A stretch of DNA of 24,044 nt from CAYMLL01 sp964390645 (GTDB lineage: Bacteria; Planctomycetota; UBA8108), in the NCBI GenBank assembly GCA_964390645.1, contig CAYMLL010000090.1:1-24044 (forward strand). Reading direction: 5' to 3'. The translations under genes were made by a program, and so were the position numbers. Positions 15,173 through 23,106 of the stretch are shown here, one piece after another. Positions within the stretch are counted from its first letter, which is position 1. Every line of letters begins with the position of its first letter. The notes under the pieces are model-generated. The model did not search any database, was not told the origin of the DNA, and saw only the letters and a list, made by a program, of their open reading frames with translations.

Positions 15173-16174
15173 CTAGCTCCGCAGTCGATCAAAGATCGCG
15201 ACGACGAGGCCGGTGACCACGATGTTGACGAGCGCCAGCGGCACCAGTCCCTTCCAGCCCAGCCGCATCAGCTGGTCGTACCGGAAGCGGGGCAGGGTCC
15301 AGCGCACCCAGATGTACAGGAAAAGGACCGCAGACAGCTTCGCGAGGAAGCAGCCGACCGAGATCGCGGTGCCGAGCCAGCCGTCGGGAAGCTCGAAGAA
15401 CCCCGGATCCCAGCCGCCGAGGAACAGCGTCACGAGTAGTGCCGACATGACCACCATGGCGAAGTACTCCCCGAGGAAGTACAGCGCGAACTTCATGCTC
15501 GAGTACTCGGTGTGGAAGCCGCCGACCAGCTCGGCCTCGCACTCCGCCATGTCGAAGGGCAGGCGGTTGTTTTCGGCGAAGGCCGCGATGAGGAAAATCA
15601 CGAACGCGACGGGCTGGCAGAAGACATTCCACTCGAGAATGCCTTGCTGCGACTCGACGATCGCGCCGAGGCGGATGTCTCCGGAGACCATCAGCACGGA
15701 GACGATCGCCAGTCCCATGGCGACCTCGTAGCTGATGATCTGCGCGCTCGAGCGGATGCCGCCGAGGAGCGAGTACTTGTTGTTCGAGGCCCAGCCACCG
15801 AAGCTGATGCCGTACACGCCGAGGGACGTCACCGCGAGCACGAAGAGCACACCGACGGAGAGGTCCGCCATCTGCAAGCCACCCCCTACCGCAAGCGCCG
15901 CGAACGACCGCGCCACCGGCGCGAACGCCAGGAAGGGCCCGAGGTTGAAGAGGATCCTGTCTGCCTTGTCCGGGTAGATATCCTCCTTGAAGAGGAGCTT
16001 GATGACATCCGCGAGCGGCTGGAAGAGACCCTGCGGACCGACTCGATTCGGTCCCATGCGGTTCTGGATGAACGCGCAGATGCGCCGTTCACCGAGGACG
16101 AGCATCGGTACGATGCTCATGACCGCGCCGAAGATCGCTGCGACCCGGAATGTGTCGATAGCGATGTCCTTCAC
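15173..16174 (-). CDS. nuoH: NADH-quinone oxidoreductase subunit H
   Basis: A membrane subunit that forms the quinone chamber with NuoB and NuoD. 333 residues from GTG 16174. That start has GGGAGG seven bases upstream and forms a GTGA overlap with the nuoG stop; an upstream GTG at 16192 would add six residues without a Shine-Dalgarno. Hallmarks are ERRICAFIQNRMGPNRVGP, the acidic loop AENNRLPFDMAECEAELV and GGFHTEYSSMKF. About eight helices are seen. Confidence 0.97.
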   Translation of the reverse strand: MKDIAIDTFRVAAIFGAVMSIVPMLVLGERRICAFIQNRMGPNRVGPQGLFQPLADVIKLLFKEDIYPDKADRILFNLGPFLAFAPVARSFAALAVGGGLQMADLSVGVLFVLAVTSLGVYGISFGGWASNNKYSLLGGIRSSAQIISYEVAMGLAIVSVLMVSGDIRLGAIVESQQGILEWNVFCQPVAFVIFLIAAFAENNRLPFDMAECEAELVGGFHTEYSSMKFALYFLGEYFAMVVMSALLVTLFLGGWDPGFFELPDGWLGTAISVGCFLAKLSAVLFLYIWVRWTLPRFRYDQLMRLGWKGLVPLALVNIVVTGLVVAIFDRLRS

Positions 16175-17826
16175 GTCAACACCTCCCCGCACTCGAGCCC
16201 ACCGAGACGCTGGCCGTGCTTGCCGAGCTCGGATCGTCGCACGCCCCGGAGCTCCGGCGCCACTTCGCCGAGCTCGTCGAAGAGCCCACGTACGGACACT
16301 TGACTGGAGCGTGCGCCGAGGAGCGACAGGATCTCCTGTAGCAGATCATGGGTCTGGACGACCCCTCGTGGCAGCTGCGTCGCGATCTCGACGGCCTGCA
16401 CCTGTCCATCCTCGTTGATGATGGAGCCAGCGCGTTCGGTGAACGCGGTCGCCGGCACCAGCGTGGTGCTCGCGGGGAGGCGGTCGTCGGCTTCGAGCAG
16501 GAACACGAGCCCGAACTCGACCCCGCCGAGCGCCTCGATCCACGCGTCCGGGAGCTTCTCGCCGGGAATGTCGGAGAACGCGATCAGAGCCTTCAGATCG
16601 CCCGACCTCGCCCTGCAGAGCAGAGACTCGCGGCGCGCGTCGAGCGCGTCAGTGCCGAGGATGGCCGCGACGCCCGCACGGTTCGGGTTGCGATCCGCGG
16701 AGATGCGGAAGCGCCCGTCCGTGTGCCTGTACTCGAACACCCGCGCCTCGCCGTCGTCGCGCGCCCAGGCTGCGGCATTCTTGAGGGGTTCCGTGAGCGC
16801 CTCGAGCAAGCGGCGCAGGAGGAGCAGCGTCTCGTTGCTCGCAAACGCGCTCGCGAGTACACCGACGGAGTTCGCACCGTGTGTCTCGACGATATCTTCG
16901 AGGCCGCTCGCGACGAAGCGAGCCGCGTCGACGGGACTCTGCGAGTCGCCGAGGCGGTAACGCAGCCATCGGTCGGGGCCGAGTATGTACTTGTACGCGA
17001 AGCGCCCGTGGTCACAGATCCAGTGGTCGTTGACCTGCGGATTGTGACGCGCAACGATGCGCTTGACCTTGTTGTGGAGAGTCTGCACCTCGACGGCGCA
17101 GCCGCGGGCGCACTCGTGGCAGACGCTGTCGGTGCGCTTCTCGTACCAGACGCGCGCCTCGTACAGGAAATCGTTCGAGATCAGCGCACCGACCGGGCAG
17201 AGGTCGACGACGTTGCCGCTGATCGGATTCTCGAGCGGGTATTCGGGGAAGATGTCGACGACCGAGCGATCTCCGCGATTGACCATCGCGAGCTCGCCGC
17301 TCCCGGAGACGTCGTTGCAGAAGCGGACGCATCTGGTGCACGCGATGCAGCGGTTTCCCCAGAGGTGGATGCCCGAGCCGAGATCCTTGGTGTGCTTGAT
17401 CTGCTTCTCGTCGACCCTGCGGGAGTGGTCCTTCCCGTGGTCGAAGGAGTTGTCCTGCAGCATGCACTCGCCCGCCTTGTCGCAGATCGGGCAGTCGAGC
17501 GGGTGGTTCGTGAGCATGAACTCGAGGACGTCCGCGCGAGCCTCCTTCGCCCCGTCCGAATGGGTCTGCACCTCGAGGTCTTCGGCGACCGGCGTCACGC
17601 AGGCCGGCACCGGCTTGCGCGAGTTCGACGCCTCGACGAGGCACATGCGGCAGTTGCCCTCCGGCTCGAGCCCCGGATGATAGCAGAAGAAGGGCACGTC
17701 GATGCCGCGGTCGTGGCACGTCTTGATCAGCATCTCGCCCGCGGGCGCCTCGACCTTCTCGCCGTTGATGGTCAGCCAGACCGTCTTCACCTCGGCCTGC
17801 TCGTTTGTCGTCTCGCTGTCCGCCAT
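16171..17826 (-). CDS. nuoG: NADH-quinone oxidoreductase subunit G (short form)
   Basis: The large iron-sulfur subunit of the peripheral arm. 551 residues against about 780-910 in Thermus and E. coli. All cluster ligands are present: [2Fe-2S] N1b C48/C59/C62/C76; N5 H108/C112/C115/C121; N4 C160/C163/C166/C210; and the extra N7 set C236/C239/C243/C271. The C-terminal molybdopterin-oxidoreductase-like domain is retained only in part (about 230-551) and looks divergent. The start at ATG 17826 has only a weak Shine-Dalgarno, 63 bases after nuoF. Its stop overlaps nuoH (GTGA). Confidence 0.95.
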   Translation of the reverse strand: MADSETTNEQAEVKTVWLTINGEKVEAPAGEMLIKTCHDRGIDVPFFCYHPGLEPEGNCRMCLVEASNSRKPVPACVTPVAEDLEVQTHSDGAKEARADVLEFMLTNHPLDCPICDKAGECMLQDNSFDHGKDHSRRVDEKQIKHTKDLGSGIHLWGNRCIACTRCVRFCNDVSGSGELAMVNRGDRSVVDIFPEYPLENPISGNVVDLCPVGALISNDFLYEARVWYEKRTDSVCHECARGCAVEVQTLHNKVKRIVARHNPQVNDHWICDHGRFAYKYILGPDRWLRYRLGDSQSPVDAARFVASGLEDIVETHGANSVGVLASAFASNETLLLLRRLLEALTEPLKNAAAWARDDGEARVFEYRHTDGRFRISADRNPNRAGVAAILGTDALDARRESLLCRARSGDLKALIAFSDIPGEKLPDAWIEALGGVEFGLVFLLEADDRLPASTTLVPATAFTERAGSIINEDGQVQAVEIATQLPRGVVQTHDLLQEILSLLGARSSQVSVRGLFDELGEVAPELRGVRRSELGKHGQRLGGLECGEVLT

Positions 17827-17889
17827 GGTTATCGGTGGGCTCTCACGCCTGTCCGTGGGTCGTAAGGGTTCTCCCCGGGAAGATGGCGA

Positions 17890-19299
17890 TCAGTGGCCAC
17901 CCTGGAACTCCGCCAGTCGCTCCTGGTTGTGCGCGCTCAGCGCGCCCCGCGGCCCGGTCGGCCCGCCTTCGAATACCTGACGTTCGTGACCCTCGCCGGC
18001 TGCAATCCTCGCCTCGAACTCGTCACGGAACTTCGTGATGAAGCTGGTGCACGGGAAGGCCGCCGCGTCGGCGAGAACGCAGATCGTGCGGCCGCACATG
18101 CGGTCGGCGAGATCGAGCATCTCGTCGAGATCCTGCGGCCGCCCCTTTCCGTGGAGGATGCGCCCGCAGATCTTCGCCAGCCAGCCGGTTCCCTCGCGGC
18201 ACGGCGTGCACTGTCCGCAAGACTCGTGCGCGTAGAAGCGCAGCAGATTGTGGAGCGCGTCGACCATGTCCGTCGTCTCGTCCATGACGATGACGCCTCC
18301 GGAGCCGAGCATCGTGCCCTTCGCCGCGAGGGAGTCGAAGTCCATGCCGACGTCGCACTCGTTCGCGGCGAGGATCTTGGCCGACGAGCCCCCCGGAATC
18401 ACCGCCTTGAGCTTGCGGCCCTTCCAGACCCCGCCCGCGAGGTCGTTGATCAGATCGAGCAGGTTGATGCCGCAGGGCACCTCGTAGACGCCTGGCTTCT
18501 CGACGTGGCCGCTGACGCAGAGCAGCTTCGGGCCGGGGCCCTTCTCCGGGCCGATCGAATGGAACCAGTCCGCGCCGCGATCGAGGATGTGAGTCACGCA
18601 CGCGAGGGTCTCGACGTTGTTGACGACCGTCGGGCAGCCGAAGAGCCCCTCGACCGCCGGGAAGGGGGGCTTGATCTTCGGGTTGCCGCGCTTGCCCTCG
18701 AGCGAGCTGAGCAGCCCGGTCTCCTCGCCGCAGATGTAGGCGCCGGCGCCGCGGTGCATCGTCAGGTCGAGCCGGAATCCGGTGCCGAGGACATCGTCGC
18801 CGAGGATGCCGGCCTCGTAGCACTCGGCAATCGCCGCTTCCATGCGGCGGTAGCCCTCGACGAACTCGCCTCGTATGTAGCAGTACGAGACGTGCGCACC
18901 CAGGGCGTACGCCGAGATGATCACGCCTTCGATTAGCTGATGTGGATCGTGCTCGAGCAGGACGCGGTCCTTGAAGGTGCCGGGCTCGCTCTCGTCGGCG
19001 TTGACGACGACGTACTTCGGCTTCGGGCTGTTCTTCGGTACGAAGGACCACTTGAGCCCGCAGGGGAAGCCTGCTCCGCCGCGACCACGCAGGTTCGACG
19101 CCTTGACGATGTCGATGATCTCGTCCGGCTCGTGTTCCGTCAGCGCCTTCTTCGCGGCCTCGTAGCCGCCGTGTCCCCGGTAAAACTCGAGCGTGTGCGA
19201 TTCCGGCTCGTCGACGTACTTCGTCAGGACCGGCTCGAAGTTCTCGTACTCGATGCGCGGGGGCGCTTCGTCCTTTTTCCCGGAGTCGTTCCCGGCCAT
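17890..19299 (-). CDS. nuoF: NADH-quinone oxidoreductase subunit F
   Basis: The NADH-oxidising flavoprotein with FMN and cluster N3. 469 residues. Nucleotide and FMN sites are RGRGGAGFP (71-79) and VNADESEPGTFKDR; the glycine-rich GEETGLLSSLEG follows. Cluster N3 ligands are C361, C364 and C367 (SCGQCTPCREG) plus C407 (RTIC). About 40 residues after the core form a hydrophilic tail not needed for the fold. It starts seven bases after nuoE, with GAGAAG close to the ATG. Confidence 0.97.
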   Translation of the reverse strand: MAGNDSGKKDEAPPRIEYENFEPVLTKYVDEPESHTLEFYRGHGGYEAAKKALTEHEPDEIIDIVKASNLRGRGGAGFPCGLKWSFVPKNSPKPKYVVVNADESEPGTFKDRVLLEHDPHQLIEGVIISAYALGAHVSYCYIRGEFVEGYRRMEAAIAECYEAGILGDDVLGTGFRLDLTMHRGAGAYICGEETGLLSSLEGKRGNPKIKPPFPAVEGLFGCPTVVNNVETLACVTHILDRGADWFHSIGPEKGPGPKLLCVSGHVEKPGVYEVPCGINLLDLINDLAGGVWKGRKLKAVIPGGSSAKILAANECDVGMDFDSLAAKGTMLGSGGVIVMDETTDMVDALHNLLRFYAHESCGQCTPCREGTGWLAKICGRILHGKGRPQDLDEMLDLADRMCGRTICVLADAAAFPCTSFITKFRDEFEARIAAGEGHERQVFEGGPTGPRGALSAHNQERLAEFQGGH

Positions 19300-19306
19300 T
19301 CTTCTC

Positions 19307-19840
19307 TCAGGCCTGTTTCAGGCCATCGAGAAGCGCGTCGAGCTTCTCGATGGTCAGATCCTCGTGGTAGTCGTCGTTTACTTGCACGACCGGGGCGGTG
19401 CCGCAGGAGCCGAGACACTCGACCTTCTTGATCGTGAACTTTCCATCCTTGGTCGTCTCGTCCGGGCCGACGCCCAGCTTCTTCTCGAGGTGGCGCTGCA
19501 GATCCCGGCAGCCGCGCAGCGCACAGGAGAGCGTGGAGCAGACGTGGAGGCAGTAGGTGCCGTCACCCTCACGCCGGTAGTGCGTGTAGAAGGTCAGCAC
19601 GCCCCAGACGTATCCGGGAGAGAGATCGAGCGTCCTGGCGACCAGCTGCACGGCCGCACCGTCGATGTTCTCGAACTCCTCCTCCGCCAGACGCAGGACG
19701 GGAAGCAGTGCCGCCTGCCGGTTCGGGTAGCGGGTCAGCAGCCACTGGACGCGCTTCATGCCCGTTTCGGAAAACTCACGCCGGGTGCCGGACCCCCTTT
19801 CGGGGGCCTCGTTAGTGGCGCTGCCGTTTGTGCCGCTCAC
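19307..19840 (-). CDS. nuoE: NADH-quinone oxidoreductase subunit E
   Basis: A thioredoxin-fold subunit holding [2Fe-2S] cluster N1a. 177 residues from GTG 19840, which has GGGAGAG about eight bases upstream and overlaps the nuoD stop as GTGA. An ATG at 19759 would give 150 residues but lacks a Shine-Dalgarno. Ligands are C101 and C106 (VCSTLSC) with C142 and C146 (ECLGSC), the normal C-x4-C and C-x3-C pairs. The first 27 residues are low complexity and could be a dispensable leader. Confidence 0.96.
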   Translation of the reverse strand: MSGTNGSATNEAPERGSGTRREFSETGMKRVQWLLTRYPNRQAALLPVLRLAEEEFENIDGAAVQLVARTLDLSPGYVWGVLTFYTHYRREGDGTYCLHVCSTLSCALRGCRDLQRHLEKKLGVGPDETTKDGKFTIKKVECLGSCGTAPVVQVNDDYHEDLTIEKLDALLDGLKQA

Positions 19841-21195
19841 CGGTCGAGCTCTCCCGCGATGATGTTCAGGGTCGACAGCACGGCGACGGCGTCGCTGATC
19901 ATGCCGCCTTCGATCAGTCGTGGTACGACCGCGAAGTGGTAGATCGACGGCGGTCGCACCCGGGTCCTGTACGAGTTCATCTCCCCGTCCGAGACGATGT
20001 AGTAGCCGAGCTCGCCATTGGGCGACTCGGTCGCCATGTAGACCTCGGCGCCGCGCTCGGGCAGCACGCCGTGGCCGAACATGATTTGCTTGAAGTGATG
20101 GATCAGGCTCTCGATGTTCTGGTACACCTCGGGCTTGTCCGGCAGGGCGACCTTCTTGTCCTCGCAGGTGACGGGGCCGTCCGGTAGCCGCGCCATCGCC
20201 TGATCGATGATGCGAAGGCTCTGATCGCACTCGTCGAGACGCTGGATGAAGCGCGCGTAGCTGTCACCCGCGGCCTGAGTCGGCACGTCGAAGTCGTACT
20301 CCTCGTAGCCCAGGTAGGGTTGCGCCTTGCGCACGTCGTAGGCGACTCCCGATGCGCGTAGCAGCGGACCGGAGAGGCCCCAGTCGATCGCCTCCTCGCC
20401 GCTGATGACTCCCGTGCCGCGCATGCGGTCCTCGAAGATCCGATTGCCGATCGTCATGCCTCGCAGCTCTGCAAGGAAGCCGGGGAACTCCTCGAGCAGC
20501 TTGCGGACGATTTCCTCGAAGTTCGCGGGCGTGTCGCGGAAGAGGCCGCCGATGCGCGTGTAGCTCGTGGTCAGTCGCGTGCCGGTGACGGCCTCCATGA
20601 GGTCGTAGATCTTCTCGCGGTGTTCGAAGGCCCAGAGCATGAGGCTGAACGCGCCGACGTCCATACCGGAGAGTCCGGCGCAGACGATGTGATCCGCCAG
20701 CCGGGAGAATTCGCCGAGGATGACGCGGAGCACCTGGGCCCGGGGCGGACACTCGACACCGAGCAGCTTCTCGCAAGCGAGGGCGTAGCCGACGTTGTTG
20801 TTGATCGCCGACATGTAGTTCATGCGATCGGTGACCGTCACCCACTGCTGGAAGCCCATGTGTTCCGCGAGCTTCTCGAAGCCGGTGTGGAGGTATCCGA
20901 TTTCGGTGTCCGCGGCGATGATGCGCTCGCCGCGCACCTTCAGCACGACTCTGAGGGTGCCGTGTGTCGCCGGATGCTGCGGGCCGAGGTTGAGGGTCAT
21001 CGTGCGACCGCCGAACTCGTCCTCGTCATCCTCCTCGGTGACGAAGAAGCGAGGTTCCGGATGGAGCCCGACGTAGCTCGGGTCCTGCGCGCGTCCGGGC
21101 TCGAGGAGCCCGCCTCCGAGGTGTTCGGGGTCGTTGGCTCCCAGGGGGGGCTCGTTCCCGGAGACGGCGTCGTCGCTTCGGGTCTCCGGGCTCAC
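19837..21195 (-). CDS. nuoD: NADH-quinone oxidoreductase subunit D
   Basis: The 49-kDa-type subunit forming the quinone site with NuoB. 452 residues from GTG 21195, with GGAG seven bases upstream and a GTGA overlap with the nuoC stop. The quinone-site loop LGPQHPATHG is intact, as are ETEIGYLHTGFEK-like (DTEIGYLHTGFEK) and the C-terminal GELDR. The first 60 or so residues, before the core, are acidic, poorly conserved-looking and Pro-rich. NuoC and NuoD are separate genes here, not fused as in E. coli. Confidence 0.97.
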   Translation of the reverse strand: MSPETRSDDAVSGNEPPLGANDPEHLGGGLLEPGRAQDPSYVGLHPEPRFFVTEEDDEDEFGGRTMTLNLGPQHPATHGTLRVVLKVRGERIIAADTEIGYLHTGFEKLAEHMGFQQWVTVTDRMNYMSAINNNVGYALACEKLLGVECPPRAQVLRVILGEFSRLADHIVCAGLSGMDVGAFSLMLWAFEHREKIYDLMEAVTGTRLTTSYTRIGGLFRDTPANFEEIVRKLLEEFPGFLAELRGMTIGNRIFEDRMRGTGVISGEEAIDWGLSGPLLRASGVAYDVRKAQPYLGYEEYDFDVPTQAAGDSYARFIQRLDECDQSLRIIDQAMARLPDGPVTCEDKKVALPDKPEVYQNIESLIHHFKQIMFGHGVLPERGAEVYMATESPNGELGYYIVSDGEMNSYRTRVRPPSIYHFAVVPRLIEGGMISDAVAVLSTLNIIAGELDR

Positions 21196-21791
21196 GACGC
21201 GTCTCCGTCGGTCGACCCGGAGTCGGTCTGCGCCTTCGATTCCGTCGCCGCTCCACCGCCGGCGCGAACGTGGCGGTACTGCGGGAACGCATCGCGCTCG
21301 CCTCGTCCGCGCAGCGGGTAGTCCTTGCGCAGCGGATAGCCGGGGTAGTCTTCGGGCATCAGCAGGCGGCGCATGTCCGGGTTGCCTTCGAACTCGACCC
21401 CGAACATGTCGTGCGCCTCGCGCTCGCCCCAGAGGGCCGACTTCCACAGGCCGTAGGCGCTCGGACAGCGCGGGTCGTTCTCGGGCACGCGCGCCTTGAC
21501 GGTGAAGCGATGGTTGTGCTCGAGCGAGTAAAGCTGGAAGACTGCGGCGAAACGCTCGCCGAGCTCCGGTATCTCGAGGTAGAGGTGGTCGACGCAGGTG
21601 ACGTCCGCCAGAAAGTTGAAGCTCAGCGCCGCGTCGGTCTTGAGGAACTCGAGGATCGGCAGCAGGTGCTCGCGGTCGACCACCACATGGGGCGAGGCGC
21701 TGACGCCGGCGGGTGTCACCGGATCGATCTTGTCGCCGTAGCGCGCTCCGAGGCGTTCGATGATCTGCGTCGGCGAGAGGGCGGTTCCCAT
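21192..21791 (-). CDS. nuoC: NADH-quinone oxidoreductase subunit C
   Basis: The 30-kDa-type structural subunit of the peripheral arm. 199 residues. The family signature is visible (SALWGEREAHDMFGVEFEGNPDMRRLLMPEDYPGYPLRKDYPL). The C-terminal 30 residues are Ser/Gly/Asp-rich and look unstructured. It starts four bases after the nuoB stop and its own stop overlaps nuoD. Confidence 0.96.
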   Translation of the reverse strand: MGTALSPTQIIERLGARYGDKIDPVTPAGVSASPHVVVDREHLLPILEFLKTDAALSFNFLADVTCVDHLYLEIPELGERFAAVFQLYSLEHNHRFTVKARVPENDPRCPSAYGLWKSALWGEREAHDMFGVEFEGNPDMRRLLMPEDYPGYPLRKDYPLRGRGERDAFPQYRHVRAGGGAATESKAQTDSGSTDGDAS

Positions 21792-21795
21792 GTCT

Positions 21796-22371
21796 CTAGC
21801 GGGCTCCCGTTCCCGTGCCCGTGCCCGTTCCCGCTCCCGACTCCGACTCCGACTCCGACTCCGACTCCGGGCCGACGTCGGGCGCGGCCGGGCCGGAGAC
21901 GATCTCCGGATTCTCGTCGTCGACGATCGCCTGGATCTTGATCAGCGCGTCGAGTAGCGACTCCGGTCGCGGCGGGCAGCCGGGGATGTAGCAGTCGACG
22001 GGCATGAACTGGTCGACTCCCTGAACCAGCGTGTAGGTGTCGAAGACACCGCCGGAGCTGGCGCAGGCGCCCATCGAGATCACCCACTTGGGCTCGGGCA
22101 TCTGCTCGTAGATTTTCAGCAGGACCGGCATCATCTTGATCGAGACGCGGCCCGACACGATCATCAGGTCGGCCTGTCGCGGGGAGAATCGGATCACCTC
22201 GGCTCCGAATCGCGACATGTCGAAGCGGCCCGACAGGGTCGCCATCATCTCGATCGCGCAGCACGCCGTGCCGAAGGGCATCGGCCAGAGGGCGTTCTTT
22301 CGCGCCCACTTGACGACGGACTTCACCGACGTCGTGATCACGTTGTCGCCGAGGAGCTTCTCGAGTGCCAT
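21796..22371 (-). CDS. nuoB: NADH-quinone oxidoreductase subunit B with repeat-encoded tail
   Basis: Carries cluster N2, the last iron-sulfur centre before quinone. 191 residues from ATG 22371, 11 bases after nuoA. N2 ligands are the tandem C37-C38 (TACCAIE), C103 (GACASSGG) and C132 (IPGCPPRPE). The core ends near residue 160. It is followed by a tail of Glu-Ser then Gly-Thr dipeptides (about 169-189) encoded by a hexamer repeat. Such a tail is not part of the NuoB fold and probably hangs off the surface. Confidence 0.96.
   Translation of the reverse strand: MALEKLLGDNVITTSVKSVVKWARKNALWPMPFGTACCAIEMMATLSGRFDMSRFGAEVIRFSPRQADLMIVSGRVSIKMMPVLLKIYEQMPEPKWVISMGACASSGGVFDTYTLVQGVDQFMPVDCYIPGCPPRPESLLDALIKIQAIVDDENPEIVSGPAAPDVGPESESESESESGAGTGTGTGTGAR
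21804..21869. repeat. in-frame 6-bp repeats in the 3' end of nuoB
   Basis: Two adjoining runs of degenerate hexamers (CCCGTT/CCCGTG type, then TCCGAC type on the plus strand), about eleven units in all. They encode (Gly-Thr)n and (Glu-Ser)n on the minus strand. Six is a multiple of three, so copy-number change would alter tail length without shifting frame. Confidence 0.85.
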
Positions 22372-22382
22372 GCAGCCAATCC

Positions 22383-22784
22383 TCACTCCCAGGCGAGCCC
22401 GCCGCGCTTCCACGCGTAGACGAGCCCGAGGCCGAGGACGCCGATGAAGACGAACATCTCGGCGACGATGAAGAAGCCGAGTGACGGCAGTAGATCCCGG
22501 AAGGTCACCGCCCAGGGAATCAGGAAAACGGTCTCGATGTCGAAGAGCACGAAGAGGATGGCGATGAGGTAGAAGCGCACCGAGAACTTCTGTCGGGCGT
22601 CGCCGAAGAGGGGCACGCCGCACTCGTAAGGCGTCGCCTTGCCGGCGACCTCGCGCTTCGGTCCGAGCAGCAGGGACAGCCCGAGCATCACGGCGCCGGT
22701 GACGACGACGACTCCGAGGTAGATCGCGACTGGCAGATACGGGCGGAGGTAGGACTCGGCGAGAAGGTACTGCACTTGCTTCAA
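22383..22784 (-). CDS. nuoA: NADH-quinone oxidoreductase subunit A
   Basis: A small membrane subunit near the quinone chamber and first gene of the operon. 133 residues from TTG 22784, which has GAAGG six bases upstream. An upstream ATG at 22880 would add 32 non-conserved residues and lies at or before the putative promoter. GTG 22775 is another option. Three helices are seen, with the ATPYECGVPLFG loop and the TM2 motif LFDIETVFLIPWAV intact. Confidence 0.95.
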   Translation of the reverse strand: MKQVQYLLAESYLRPYLPVAIYLGVVVVTGAVMLGLSLLLGPKREVAGKATPYECGVPLFGDARQKFSVRFYLIAILFVLFDIETVFLIPWAVTFRDLLPSLGFFIVAEMFVFIGVLGLGLVYAWKRGGLAWE

Positions 22785-22851
22785 GACCTGCCTTCGAGGC
22801 CGGGCCGGTGCCGTGGATGGCCGTACGCGCCCAGGACCGTGATCCTGGGAG

Positions 22852-22880
22852 AGTCTAAGAAGTCCCCGGAGCCCCTTCAA
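22852..22880 (-). promoter_or_regulatory. candidate nuo operon promoter
   Basis: On the minus strand, TTGAAG (22880-22875), 17 bases, then TAGACT (22857-22852). Each hexamer matches consensus at four positions or so and the spacing is ideal. Transcription would start near 22845, about 60 bases before nuoA. The -35 lies in a small inverted repeat (AGCCC/GGGCT). Confidence 0.5.
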
Positions 22881-22888
22881 GGGCTTTC

Positions 22889-22904
22889 TGTGATTTTTTT
22901 CACA
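22889..22904. promoter_or_regulatory. CRP/FNR-family binding site upstream of nuo
   Basis: TGTGA-N6-TCACA, an exact match to the symmetric CRP consensus, with a T-rich spacer. Its centre is about 50 bases upstream of the predicted nuo start, a position from which such regulators often activate. A second half site (TCACA) follows at 22924-22928. Which family member binds cannot be told from the site. Confidence 0.55.
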
Positions 22905-22956
22905 AACTCATAAGTAGCAAAATCACAGTGGTTTATGATATTATCGGGCGCCGCTC

Positions 22957-22984
22957 TTGACACCTGCCCGGGCGCGAGTAAACT
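22957..22984 (+). promoter_or_regulatory. promoter of the RHH-nadA operon
   Basis: A perfect -35 TTGACA (22957-22962), 16 bases, then TAAACT (22979-22984). Transcription would start near 22991, leaving a leader of about 65 bases before the first ATG of the 14-bp array. Confidence 0.6.
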
Positions 22985-22993
22985 GCCACGGCG

Positions 22994-23021
22994 TATACAC
23001 CCCTTGTATAGTTCTTGTATA
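22994..23021. promoter_or_regulatory. phased TGTATA operator candidate
   Basis: Three copies of TGTATA: inverted at 22994-22999, direct at 23005-23010 and 23016-23021. Their starts are exactly 11 bp apart, so all face the same side of the helix. They overlie the predicted transcription start of a gene for a ribbon-helix-helix-like protein, a class that commonly binds short phased repeats and represses itself. The last copy is also part of TATAAA, a possible second -10. Confidence 0.45.
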
Positions 23022-23050
23022 AAACGTGAATAGAGGCGCTGCGGGGAAGA

Positions 23051-23106
23051 CTCGCATGAAGAAGCTCGCATGAAGAAGCTCGCATGAAGAAGCTCGCATG
23101 AAGAAG
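23051..23106 (+). repeat. 14-bp tandem array, three ATGA-linked mini-ORFs ahead of the RHH gene
   Basis: Four exact copies of CTCGCATGAAGAAG. ATGs at 23056, 23070 and 23084 each read MKKLA then TGA, and each TGA overlaps the next ATG (ATGA). The fourth ATG, 23098, is the start of the RHH gene, which reads on as MKKTVR. The best Shine-Dalgarno (GGGGA, 23043-23047) serves the first ATG; the others have only AAGAAG. Ribosomes may therefore reach the gene by stepwise reinitiation. Confidence 0.92.

Noticed and set aside
19841..20230. Extended nuoE start using an upstream open frame
   Set aside because: This region is the coding sequence of nuoD in another frame. The GTG at 19840 has a Shine-Dalgarno and a GTGA overlap with the nuoD stop.
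22889..22904. Rho-independent terminator (stem followed by T run)
   Set aside because: The T run is the loop, not the tail, and the stem is only 5 bp and AT-rich. The CRP/FNR-site reading fits better.
23056..23097. In-frame N-terminal extension of the RHH gene from ATG 23056
   Set aside because: ATG 23056 is in the same frame as 23098 but meets TGA after five codons, so it can only be a separate mini-ORF.
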